Assembly: GCA_963766725.1 (NCBI GenBank)
Contig: CAVYBK010000006.1
Span: 186,001 to 250,000 of the forward strand
DNA: 64,000 nucleotides
Direction: 5' to 3'
Source: DATEOR01 sp963766725
GTDB lineage: Bacteria > Actinomycetota > Thermoleophilia > Gaiellales > Gaiellaceae
Positions within the stretch are counted from its first letter, which is position 1. Every line of letters starts with the position of its first letter. The translations under genes and the position numbers were made by a program. The notes under the pieces are model-generated. The model searched no databases. It was not told the DNA's origin and saw nothing but the letters and a program-made list of their open reading frames with translations. Shown here piece after piece: positions 18,580 through 25,892 of this stretch.

Positions 18580-19364
18580 GGTGGGTCCCGGTCACCGGCC
18601 GGGATGCCCGGCTCGAGGCGCTGGACTTCGGGGGCGAAGGCCCTGGCATCCTCCTGTTGCATGGGCTCGCCGGCACCGCCGTGGAGTGGGAGGAAACGGC
18701 CGCCTGGCTATCCGCAACTCACCGCGTCGTCGCGCTCGACCAGCGTGGGCACGGGCGGAGCGAGCGGCGGCCGGCCGACGTCTCGCGGGAAGCGTTCGTG
18801 GCGGATGCCATCGCAGCGATCGAGGAGCTCGCGCTGGCTCCCGCTGTCCTGATCGGCCAATCGCTCGGCGGGCACACCGCGTTTCTCGTCGCCGCGGCGC
18901 GGCCGGACCTCGTACGCGGGCTCGTGATCGCCGAGGCCTCGCCCGTCGAGGCGAAGCCCGGGCAGCCGGAGGAGATCCGGAAGCTGCTTTCGGCGTGGCC
19001 GATGTTCCCGTCCCGCGACGCGGCGCAGGAGTACTTCGGCGGCGACACGCCGGCCGCGCGAGCGTGGGCGCGCAACCTCGAACGAGACTGAAGACGGGCT
19101 CGTCCCCGCCTTCGAATCGACGTCATGGTCGAGGCGATCGCCGCCGCGGCCGACGCGCGCTGGGACGAGTGGCGACAGATTCAGGCGCCGACGCTGATCG
19201 TGCGGGGAGAGCGCGGCGACCTTTCGGAGGAAGAGGCGGCGGAGATGGCGCCGGCGCTTCCCACCGCAGAGCTCGTCACGCTCCCGGGCGGCCACGACGT
19301 CCACCTCGACGAGCCCGAGGCTTGGCGGGCTGCAGTCGAAAGCTTCCTCGCCCGCCTCAGCTGA
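18576..19364 (+). pseudogene. Alpha/beta hydrolase, interrupted by two compensating indels
   Basis: The GTG overlaps the MFS stop (GTGA). The first part is a normal alpha/beta hydrolase: oxyanion HG motif (LLLHGLAGTAVEW), LDQRGHGRSERR, and the nucleophile elbow GQSLGGHTAF. The C-terminal part holds the acid (APTLIVRGERGDLS) and the catalytic His (PGGHDVHLDEPEAW). Between them the frame meets a TGA at 19089. Removing one base near 19086 and restoring one near 19118 gives a continuous EDGLVPAFES segment expected at this place. Two opposite indels within about 30 bases suggest sequencing error, but a true pseudogene cannot be excluded. Substrate unknown. Confidence 0.78.
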
Positions 19365-19959
19365 GCGCGCGCTCGATGGCGGCTCGGCCGCCCTGCAGCA
19401 CCGGCTCGCCGTGCGAGACGAGCACCATCTCGACCGGCAGGTCGAGAAGCGCGCGCAGCGCCTCGCGCAGCTCTTCGTAGCTCAGGCCCGGCTCCAGGTA
19501 GCGGAGCCAGCCCGGGGGGCACATGCGGAGGGCCCCCTGATCGTCCCCGAGGAGCCGATCGCCCGGGACGAGAGCCCGTGGGCCCGGGAGCCAGACCATG
19601 GTCTCCCCCGCCCGCCGGATGGTCACCGTCTCCACGCCCTCGGGGAGCGACGGCTTGGCGCGGGAGGTCGTCGCGTCGAAGCGCCGAACGACCTCGTCCC
19701 GGCTGCGGCGATGGAAACCGATCGTCGTCAGGACGCGAACCGGCCGGCCGTGGGCTCGCACCCGTTCCTCGAGGGCGGGCCAGAGCTCCTCCGGGACGAG
19801 CGGGTCGACGAAGACGAACGCGTCGGGAGCCTCGTACGCGACCGACCCGACGCGCTCGGGCCAGTCGGCGGGGCTGTCGGCCGAGGCGCCGGGCACCCAC
19901 TCCGGATGCGGCGCTTCCCAGCGCCAGAGCCCCGGCGCGAGCTCCGCGAGCCGCGCTAT
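19357..19959 (-). CDS. Metallo-beta-lactamase-fold-like protein (degenerate)
   Basis: About 200 residues if begun at an ATA codon that overlaps the ferredoxin stop (ATAG). That choice gives an N-terminus ARLAELAPGLWRWEAPHPEW matching the paralogue at 42954-43610 (MRELRPGLWHWEAPHPDW), whose start is canonical. No ATG/GTG/TTG exists upstream in frame, and the first downstream GTG would cut off the conserved opening. The body looks like an MBL-fold protein (FVFVDPLVPEELW; LVPGDRLLGDD; VEMVLVSHGEPV), but the metal-binding HxHxDH is replaced (FHRRSRDE), so hydrolase activity is doubtful. It converges on the alpha/beta hydrolase with 8 bases of overlap. Confidence 0.75.
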   Translation of the reverse strand: MARLAELAPGLWRWEAPHPEWVPGASADSPADWPERVGSVAYEAPDAFVFVDPLVPEELWPALEERVRAHGRPVRVLTTIGFHRRSRDEVVRRFDATTSRAKPSLPEGVETVTIRRAGETMVWLPGPRALVPGDRLLGDDQGALRMCPPGWLRYLEPGLSYEELREALRALLDLPVEMVLVSHGEPVLQGGRAAIERALS

Positions 19960-20267
19960 CGCTGGTCGAGCGGAGGGTTCTGGACGTTGTGCTCGGTGGC
20001 GTATTCGTCCACCAGCTTGTTGATCACGTCCGCTCCGTCGCCGTAGGCGTAGTTGATCTTCACGAACGGCTCCCATTTCTCGGGGAGCGCGTCCTCCGGG
20101 AAGATCGCTTCGACCGGGCATTCCGGCTCGCATGCGCCGCAGTCGATGCACTCCTCGGGGTCGATGATGAGTATGCGGTCGAACACGTGGATGCAGTCCA
20201 CCGGACACACGTCCACGCAGGACAGATCTTTGATGTCGATGCAGGGCTCGGCGATGATGTAGGTCAT
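19956..20267 (-). CDS. fdxA: Seven-iron ferredoxin
   Basis: 103 residues. The N-terminus MTYIIAEPCIDIKDLSCVDV and then CPVDC supply ligands of the first cluster, and CIDCGACEPECPVEAI the classic [4Fe-4S] motif. This spacing, with the extra ~45-residue C-terminal extension, is the pattern of actinobacterial 7Fe (3Fe-4S plus 4Fe-4S) FdxA proteins. They carry electrons at low potential, e.g. to P450s or oxidoreductases. Only 11 bases separate it from the receiver-like gene upstream. Confidence 0.93.
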   Translation of the reverse strand: MTYIIAEPCIDIKDLSCVDVCPVDCIHVFDRILIIDPEECIDCGACEPECPVEAIFPEDALPEKWEPFVKINYAYGDGADVINKLVDEYATEHNVQNPPLDQR

Positions 20268-20278
20268 CGCCGACCAGT

Positions 20279-20587
20279 TTATGTAACGAGCTCTTCGACT
20301 AGCTGCGGTGCCCGCTCGGCGAGTGCAGAGCGCGCCACCACCTGGTCGAGGCCGGCTTCGTGCGCCGCTCGCAGGCCGGCGGTGTCGGTGTGATTCGTGT
20401 ACCCGAGGATGGGAATGTCGGGCCAGGAGTCGGCCACCTCGTACGGATCGATGCGGGCGAGATCGCAGATCACGAGGTCGGGCGAATCCACGCTGTCGGT
20501 CGTGATCAGCTTGTGGGACCCGCCCAGAAGCGCGTCCAGCTTTCCTCGAAAGAAGAGATCGACCCCCGCCAGCAGGATCGTCGCCAC
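20279..20587 (-). CDS. Receiver-like single-domain protein
   Basis: 102 residues from GTG. The sequence follows a CheY-like alternation of strands and helices: TILLAGVDLFFRGKLDALLG, then PDLVICDLARIDPYEVADSW with an Asp in the phospho-acceptor position (VICD), then PILGYTNHTDTAGLRAAHEAG in place of the usual switch Thr/Lys region. The acidic pocket near residue 10 is incomplete, so phosphorylation is uncertain. No output domain is attached. It could act as an adaptor or sink for a sensor kinase encoded elsewhere. It is divergent from the 20648 gene. Confidence 0.65.
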   Translation of the reverse strand: MATILLAGVDLFFRGKLDALLGGSHKLITTDSVDSPDLVICDLARIDPYEVADSWPDIPILGYTNHTDTAGLRAAHEAGLDQVVARSALAERAPQLVEELVT

Positions 20588-20594
20588 GCGCGGG

Positions 20595-20600
20595 AGCGTA
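20595..20600 (-). promoter_or_regulatory. Putative -10 box (TACGCT) of receiver-like gene
   Basis: TACGCT on the minus strand sits 7 bases before the GTG start, again the leaderless spacing. It faces the TAGCTT box of the divergent gene about 34 bases away. Confidence 0.45.
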
Positions 20601-20633
20601 CCATCCCGCGAGGGCGGAAAACAGGGCCTTTGC

Positions 20634-20639
20634 TAGCTT
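20634..20639 (+). promoter_or_regulatory. Putative -10 box (TAGCTT) of the 20648 gene
   Basis: TAGCTT lies 8 bases before the ATG on the plus strand, consistent with leaderless transcription. Shared divergent region with the receiver-like gene. Confidence 0.45.
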
Positions 20640-20647
20640 GGTCGCGC

Positions 20648-20923
20648 ATGGCGACGACCGCCTGCTTCGCGAAAAAAGTGGCCCTCTGGTTCGAGCGCGA
20701 AGGGGTGGAGCGGGTCGCCGACCCCGTTCGGCTCCGGCAGATGAACATGGCGATCGCCCTCGCCGCCTCGCGCTGGAACGAATTCGCCGTCGAGCCCGAC
20801 GCAGAACACCGGATGAACGCGTGGCTCGACGAGGTGGAGCGGCGCGCGGTCGTGCGCAGAGCCGAGGCGCGGGCCGAGGCGATCCGGCTCGCCCGCGGCT
20901 GGTTCAGCGACTGCCTGGACTAG
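20648..20923 (+). CDS. Small conserved-looking protein of unknown function
   Basis: 91 residues from ATG, GC-rich codon use like its neighbours. Largely helical and charged (VALWFEREGVERVADPVRLR; LDEVERRAVVRRAEARAEAI), with no signal peptide, membrane segment or metal motif. No family recognised. A -10-like box 8 bases upstream supports the start. Its 3' end overlaps the ccdA stop region by 4 bases in convergent orientation. Confidence 0.6.
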   Translation: MATTACFAKKVALWFEREGVERVADPVRLRQMNMAIALAASRWNEFAVEPDAEHRMNAWLDEVERRAVVRRAEARAEAIRLARGWFSDCLD

Positions 20924-21621
20924 ACGTCCACGCCGAACTTCTCGAAGAGGCGGTTGAAGGCGATGCGGATCCACCAGAAGCGGTCGAAGAAGAGCAGGAG
21001 CCCGAGCGCGACGAGGAGCGCTCCGCTTACGAACCTGACCGCGTCGTAGCGGTCGCGGAGCCAGCGCGAGGCGCCCATCGCGCGGTCGAAGCCGATTCCC
21101 ACGAGGACGAACGGCACGGCGAGGCCGAGGGAGTAGACGAGCAGGAGCAGCGACCCCTGGGCGGCCGTGGAGGCATCCCCCGCGAGCGCAAGGATGGTCG
21201 CGAGCACCGGGCCGATGCACGGGGCGGCGCAGACTCCGAAGGCGCCACCGAGAAGGGCGCGCGAGCCGCGGCGGCGGGCTCCCTCGACGAGCTCCGGCGC
21301 GACCATGCGGTCGAGCCAGGGGAACGGCAGGAGGCCCATGAAGGCGAAGCCGAAGACGACGACGATCACGCCCGCGACCATGGAGAGGAGGCGCTGGTCG
21401 TGGACGAGCCCGCCGGCCGCGCCCGCCAGCGCGCCGAGCGCGACGAAGACGAGCGTGAAGCCGGCGATGAAGGGGATGCTGGCGGCCACGACCTTCCTCC
21501 CGCCCACCCCGATCTGCACGCCGGAGACCGCTGAGAGATAGCCGGGCACGAGCGGGAGCACGCAGGGAGTGACGAAGGACAGGAGGCCCGCGACGAACGC
21601 GAGCGGGATCTTGGCCTCCAT
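20920..21621 (-). CDS. ccdA: CcdA-type cytochrome c biogenesis membrane protein
   Basis: 233 residues with six predicted membrane segments. Both redox Cys sites of the CcdA/DsbD transmembrane domain are present: FVTPCVLPLVPGYLSAV near residue 20 and GVCAAPCIGPVLATIL near residue 140. CcdA passes electrons from cytoplasmic thioredoxin to an extracytoplasmic thioredoxin such as the TlpA/ResA protein encoded two genes upstream, keeping apocytochrome c reduced for haem attachment. A Lys-containing start MEAKIPLAFVAG follows the ccmH stop by 10 bases. Confidence 0.93.
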   Translation of the reverse strand: MEAKIPLAFVAGLLSFVTPCVLPLVPGYLSAVSGVQIGVGGRKVVAASIPFIAGFTLVFVALGALAGAAGGLVHDQRLLSMVAGVIVVVFGFAFMGLLPFPWLDRMVAPELVEGARRRGSRALLGGAFGVCAAPCIGPVLATILALAGDASTAAQGSLLLLVYSLGLAVPFVLVGIGFDRAMGASRWLRDRYDAVRFVSGALLVALGLLLFFDRFWWIRIAFNRLFEKFGVDV

Positions 21622-21631
21622 GGGCTAAGCC

Positions 21632-22099
21632 TCAGGCGTCGTAGCGGGCGAGCTCTTCGTCGACCCGGCGCTCGAGCTCGGGATCCAGGCTGAAGCGACC
21701 GTTGGCGGAAGGCCCTGGCTCCTCCGCCTTCCGGCTCCGGCTCCAGCGATAGGCGAGGAAGCCGACCACCCCCGCCGCGAGCACGATCCCGGCGAGCGGA
21801 AGCACCCATGCCAGCAGGTTGAAGCCGCTCTTGGGCGGGGCGGCGAGAACGCTCTCCCCGAACTGGTCGACGAGCTTGCCCTTGATCTCCGACTTCGTGT
21901 CCCCGGCCGCGATGCGTGCGCGGATGAAGGCGCGCATGCGCTCGGCGATCGGCGAGGTCGACGCGGCGAGCGTCTCGTGGCAGGTCGGGCAGATGAGCTC
22001 GCGCTCGAGCTCCGGAAGCGTCGGGTTCTGCTCGCTCGCCGCCACCGGCGCGACCACGGCGAGCGCGACGACGAGCACGGCGAGGAGCTTCCGCGTCAT
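21632..22099 (-). CDS. ccmH: CcmH-type cytochrome c maturation protein
   Basis: 155 residues. Signal-peptide-like N-terminus (MTRKLLAVLVVALAVVAPVA), then the CcmH hallmark LICPTCHETLA with its CxxC pair, followed by MRAFIRARIAAGDTKSEIKG and the VDQFGESVLAAPPKSGFNLL segment, a transmembrane helix (WVLPLAGIVLAAGVVGFLAY) and a short cytoplasmic tail. CcmH reduces apocytochrome c haem-binding cysteines during maturation. The start ATG overlaps the tlpA stop (ATGA). Confidence 0.93.
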   Translation of the reverse strand: MTRKLLAVLVVALAVVAPVAASEQNPTLPELERELICPTCHETLAASTSPIAERMRAFIRARIAAGDTKSEIKGKLVDQFGESVLAAPPKSGFNLLAWVLPLAGIVLAAGVVGFLAYRWSRSRKAEEPGPSANGRFSLDPELERRVDEELARYDA

Positions 22100-22632
22100 G
22101 CCGGTCGGCCGAGCGCGATCTTGATGTTGCGCTCGAGGTCTTCCTCGGTGAGCGGCCCGGCGACGTGCTCGCCGACGATCCTCCCCTGTGCGTCGATGAA
22201 CCACGTCTCCGGGAATCCCGTCACCCCGTAGTGCCCGAGTGTCGAGCCGTGCTTGTCGCGGACGACGGGATACGTGATCCCCGCCCGGTCGACGAATCGC
22301 TGCGCGTCGACGTCGAAGTCCTGTGCATCCACGCCGAGGACGACCACGCCCTGGTCCTTGTAGCGGTTCCACGCCGACTCGAGGAGCGGCGCCTCGTCCT
22401 TGCACGGGCCGCACCAGGAGGCCCAGAAGTTGAGCACGACGGCCTTGCCGCGGAACGAGGCAAGGCTCACCTGCTCGTCGCTGTTCAGGTGCGGCAGCGT
22501 GAAGTTGGGCGCCGGGCGACCGGCATCAGGCGCCTCGTCGGGATTGAACACCTTCCAGCCCAGGAGGGCGAGGAGCAGCGCGACCACCAGAACGGCGGCC
22601 GCTTGCAGGGCAATTCTCAGGCGGCCGGGCAT
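22096..22632 (-). CDS. TlpA/ResA-like thiol-disulfide oxidoreductase
   Basis: 178 residues. One N-terminal membrane anchor (IALQAAAVLVVALLLALLGW) and an extracytoplasmic thioredoxin fold with the redox motif WCGPCK in VVLNFWASWCGPCKDEAPLL, plus the cis-Pro region GVTGFPETWFID. Start ATG has GGAGG four bases upstream; a longer reading would enter the L,D-transpeptidase gene. Works with CcdA and CcmH in cytochrome c maturation. Confidence 0.93.
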   Translation of the reverse strand: MPGRLRIALQAAAVLVVALLLALLGWKVFNPDEAPDAGRPAPNFTLPHLNSDEQVSLASFRGKAVVLNFWASWCGPCKDEAPLLESAWNRYKDQGVVVLGVDAQDFDVDAQRFVDRAGITYPVVRDKHGSTLGHYGVTGFPETWFIDAQGRIVGEHVAGPLTEEDLERNIKIALGRPA

Positions 22633-22642
22633 GCCGCCTCCG

Positions 22643-22648
22643 AGTGTA
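22643..22648 (-). promoter_or_regulatory. Possible -10 box (TACACT) upstream of tlpA
   Basis: TACACT lies 10 bases before the tlpA ATG on the minus strand, between it and the L,D-transpeptidase stop. It could give tlpA-ccmH-ccdA their own promoter. No -35 was identified. Confidence 0.3.
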
Positions 22649-22649
22649 C

Positions 22650-23606
22650 TTACGCCCTCACGATGAAGACCGTGGAGCCGACCTCGACGCGCTCGAAGAG
22701 CCACTCCGCGTCCGGGATGCGCATCCGGATGCAGCCGTGTGACGCCGAGTACCCGATCGAGGCGGCATCAGGAGTCCCGTGGATGCCGACTCCGGAGGCT
22801 GAGAGGCCCATCCAGCGAGTGCCGAGCGGGTTGCCCGGACCGGGCGGGATCGGGCTCGCGCCTGCTGCCCAGGCGGTGTCCGGCGGGTACCACCACGGGT
22901 TCCGCTGCATCGTCACGATCGTGAACTTGCCGGTCGGCGTTGGGTAGATCGGCTGCCCGACTGCGACGCCGAAGCTCGCGCGGAAGCGCATGTGCGCTCC
23001 CTTGTAGAGGTAGAGGCGGTGCGACCCGCGTCGGATGACGACGACGGGCTTGAAGTTGAAGCGCGTCACGTCGGGCTTCACGACGCGGTACTGGACGGCC
23101 ACGGGGCCGCGCGAGTTCGCGCGGATCGCGACCTTCAGAAGCGTGCGGGTCGGCTGACGAAGGACGTTGAACCCCTCCCGCGACTTCGTGAAGTGCGGCC
23201 GCAGATGGCTGAGCCGGACGCGCGCGTCCCGCGGCTCCCGGGAGAGGAGCTTGTCCAGCTTCGCCACGTAGTGGCGGAGCTGGGCGAACTCGATGGAGAC
23301 GGTGAGCGGCACGTCCGCGGGAGGAGCAGCCGCGAGCGCGTTCGTGACCGCCAAGGCGACGTGGGTGCGGACACCGAGCTGCCATGGCGTGGCTTCGAGC
23401 GTCCTCGCCCTGAAGCGGAGCTTGAACGGGGTCTTCACTTCGGCAACCACAGCGGCCTTCGCTTCGTCGGCGGTCATGCCTCCGACGTCGATTCCCTGAA
23501 TCGTCACACCGGGTTGGATCGTGGCGGGCGGCGTCTGGGCGAACGCCGGCGCCGCGGCGACCAGAGCACCGACGAAGAAAGCGGTTGCGGCGAGCCCGCG
23601 CATCAT
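22650..23606 (-). CDS. L,D-transpeptidase (YkuD) with PG-binding-4 type domain
   Basis: About 318 residues. Starting at the second of several Met codons gives a clean signal peptide (MMRGLAATAFFVGALVAAAP). Residues ~25-130 resemble the peptidoglycan-binding domain of YoaR-type proteins (VTIQGIDVGGMTADEAKAAV). The C-terminal catalytic domain shows the YkuD motif with HGT and SIGYSASHGCIRM, containing the catalytic Cys. It would form 3-3 cross-links or attach groups in the cell wall. An ATG at 23624 is an alternative start that overlaps the GDPD stop. Confidence 0.92.
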   Translation of the reverse strand: MMRGLAATAFFVGALVAAAPAFAQTPPATIQPGVTIQGIDVGGMTADEAKAAVVAEVKTPFKLRFRARTLEATPWQLGVRTHVALAVTNALAAAPPADVPLTVSIEFAQLRHYVAKLDKLLSREPRDARVRLSHLRPHFTKSREGFNVLRQPTRTLLKVAIRANSRGPVAVQYRVVKPDVTRFNFKPVVVIRRGSHRLYLYKGAHMRFRASFGVAVGQPIYPTPTGKFTIVTMQRNPWWYPPDTAWAAGASPIPPGPGNPLGTRWMGLSASGVGIHGTPDAASIGYSASHGCIRMRIPDAEWLFERVEVGSTVFIVRA

Positions 23607-23616
23607 GATCCCAATC

Positions 23617-24324
23617 CTATTCATCGAACAGGCTGAGGTCATTCGCTATCGCGCCGTCCGCTCCTGCGGCGAGCACGCGCTCGAGGTCGTCCCGGGTCTC
23701 GACCGTCCACGCGAAGACCGCTGCTCCGGCTGCGCGGCAGCGAGCGACGACCTTCGGGGTCACGAGCACGTGATGGAGCATGGCGGCATCCGCACCGGCG
23801 CCGGCGAGCATGCCGCCGATGCGGGCAGGAAGCGCCGCGCGGAGCACGCGAAGCCCCGGCGCGACGAAGACGCGGAACGGGCGTCGCTCGCTGAGGCCGT
23901 GGCGGTCGTTCGGGTACGCCAGGCCCGTGGCGATGCGTGGCTCGAGCCGCTTGGCCTCCCGAAGCACCTGCGGATGGAAGGACGTGACGAGCGTCCGCTC
24001 GAGGAGGCCGTGCGCGGCGACGCCCCGCACGATCCCCTCCTCGTGGCCGGGCGTCTTCACGTCGAGGTCGAGCCAGATCCGTGGCGGCGCCTGCCGCGCG
24101 AAGAGCCGGAGCGCTTCCTCGAGCACCGGGCTGTCCGGCTGAACCTGCGCGGCCGAGTGAGCGAGGCGGAGCCCTCCGTCCACCGCGAGGACGTCGAGCT
24201 CGACCATGTCCACCTCGGCCGCGAGCGCGGCGTCGAGCGCGGCGAGCGAGTTCTCGGGCGCGAGCGCGGAGGCGCCGCGATGGGCGACCTTCAAGTAGCC
24301 GCCCGCCGGCTTCGGCAGGCTCAC
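23617..24324 (-). CDS. Glycerophosphodiester phosphodiesterase family protein
   Basis: About 235 residues, GTG start overlapping the upstream stop (GTGA). TIM-barrel GDPD motifs: KVAHRGASALAPENSLAALD at the N-terminus, VDMVELDVLAVDGGLRLAHS with the metal-binding Glu and Asp, IWLDLDVKTPGHEE, and AVFAWTVETRDDLERVLAAG near the end. The usual HD after the ExD motif is HS here, a small departure. It hydrolyses glycerophosphodiesters to glycerol-3-phosphate and an alcohol. No signal peptide, so cytoplasmic. Confidence 0.9.
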   Translation of the reverse strand: MSLPKPAGGYLKVAHRGASALAPENSLAALDAALAAEVDMVELDVLAVDGGLRLAHSAAQVQPDSPVLEEALRLFARQAPPRIWLDLDVKTPGHEEGIVRGVAAHGLLERTLVTSFHPQVLREAKRLEPRIATGLAYPNDRHGLSERRPFRVFVAPGLRVLRAALPARIGGMLAGAGADAAMLHHVLVTPKVVARCRAAGAAVFAWTVETRDDLERVLAAGADGAIANDLSLFDE

Positions 24325-25892
24325 GGACCGGGCGCGGTCGGGAGCAGATCCTGCTCGAGCTCGCCGCCGTGGGCCGCGTAACCGAGGATCATCCGGTCGG
24401 TCAGCCACTCGACCGGGGCGCGGTCGTCGGTGAGCGGCTCGCCGGTGCGGCCCATGGGGCTTAGCCGCGCGCGAAACTCGGGGACGAGCGACTCGGCGGC
24501 GGGGCTGATCGCGGCGATGCGACTCTCGAGCTCGGCCTGCGAGACCTGCTCGGGAAAGGCGAGGAGGAGTTGGTTGAACTCGAGCGCCCGCCAGCGCCAG
24601 ACCGACGGGAACTGCGTCAGCATCGTGGTGCCGAGCGCGTCCGAGAGGCGCTCGTCCCCGGGCACGGCGGCCACGTTCAGCGCGACGGCTCCGCCGGGCG
24701 CCAGGTGATCGCGGACGAGGCGGAAGAACTCCTCGGTGGCGAGATAGAACGGGATGTAGGGCTGGTGGTAGGCGTCGACGGCGATGATGTCGTAGCGCTT
24801 GTCCGTCCCGGCTAGATAGGGGCGGCCATCAGCCGTGACGACGTGCAGGCGCGGGTTGTCGCCGAGCCCGAAGTAACGGCGCCCGACCTCGGTCACCTTC
24901 GGGTCGATCTCGACACCGTCGATCTCCACATCCGGGTAGAGCTCCCCGAACGCCCGGGCCGTCGTCCCGCCCGCGTTTCCGATCACGAGCATCCGCTCGG
25001 GCGGGTGGTCGAGGAGGGGCGGGACGACGAGGAACATGTCCCACTCGCCGCCCGTGAGCACGGTGTCCGGCCTCCACACCGAGTGATTGACGATGCCCTC
25101 GTTGAGACGGAGGACACGCGAGCCGTCGGAGCGCTGCAACACCTGGATGTACTGGTAGGCCGACTCCGTCTCGTAGACGAGGCCCGACGTCGCCTTGATC
25201 GTCTCTGCGGGGACGAAGAGGAGCGCGGCCATCCCGACGGTGAGGATCTGCCAGCGGCTGCCGAGCATGAGCGCGGCCGCGAGGACGAGCAGGGCCGCGG
25301 CGCCGAGCATCGTCCGCTGCGTTCCGATGAGCGGGATGGCGACGAGCGCCGAGACGAAGGTGCCGACGATGCTCCCGAGCGTGGAGAGGGCGTAGAGGCG
25401 TCCGGCGACCGCGCCCGCCTGGGAGACGTCGTCGAGGGCGAGGCGAACGGCGAACGGCGAGACGGCGCCCAGGAGCGTCACCGGCACCGCGAACAGAAGG
25501 AGCGCGGCGAAGAAGGAGCCGACGACGGCGCCGACGCTGATCGTGTCGAGACCCTGCACGGTGAAGTCGAGGACCGGCCGCGCTACGAACGGGAGCACCG
25601 CGATGACGAGCGCGGCCACGAGCACGATCCACCCCAGCAGGCGAGCCTCGGGCCGGCGGTCGGCCACCTTGCCTCCGATCCAGTAGCCGACCGAGAGGTA
25701 GACGAGGATCAGCCCGATGATGTTGGCCCAGACGACCGTCGAGCTCCCGAAGTAGGGCGCGAGGAGCCGCGAGGCGGCGATCTCGGTCGCCAGGGTTCCC
25801 GCGCCCGCGGTGAAGACGACGACTCCGAGCCGCCGGCGGCTCACCGAGGCGACGGGCACGGCCGCGGCCGTCAGGGACTCAGCCTGAGACAC
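24321..25892 (-). CDS. Spermidine-synthase-like protein with N-terminal membrane domain
   Basis: About 523 residues. The N-terminal ~230 residues carry seven or eight hydrophobic segments (e.g. GVVVFTAGAGTLATEIAASR, TLLGAVSPFAVRLA), and the C-terminal half is a Rossmann methyltransferase/polyamine synthase fold with MLVIGNAGGTTARAFGELYP and VEIDGVEIDPKVTEVGRRYF. This architecture is widespread in bacteria, annotated as membrane-bound spermidine synthase or fused MFS/spermidine synthase, but its substrate is generally unproven. The GTG start overlaps the phosphatase gene by 22 bases; a GTG slightly downstream is possible. Confidence 0.85.
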   Translation of the reverse strand: MSQAESLTAAAVPVASVSRRRLGVVVFTAGAGTLATEIAASRLLAPYFGSSTVVWANIIGLILVYLSVGYWIGGKVADRRPEARLLGWIVLVAALVIAVLPFVARPVLDFTVQGLDTISVGAVVGSFFAALLLFAVPVTLLGAVSPFAVRLALDDVSQAGAVAGRLYALSTLGSIVGTFVSALVAIPLIGTQRTMLGAAALLVLAAALMLGSRWQILTVGMAALLFVPAETIKATSGLVYETESAYQYIQVLQRSDGSRVLRLNEGIVNHSVWRPDTVLTGGEWDMFLVVPPLLDHPPERMLVIGNAGGTTARAFGELYPDVEIDGVEIDPKVTEVGRRYFGLGDNPRLHVVTADGRPYLAGTDKRYDIIAVDAYHQPYIPFYLATEEFFRLVRDHLAPGGAVALNVAAVPGDERLSDALGTTMLTQFPSVWRWRALEFNQLLLAFPEQVSQAELESRIAAISPAAESLVPEFRARLSPMGRTGEPLTDDRAPVEWLTDRMILGYAAHGGELEQDLLPTAPGP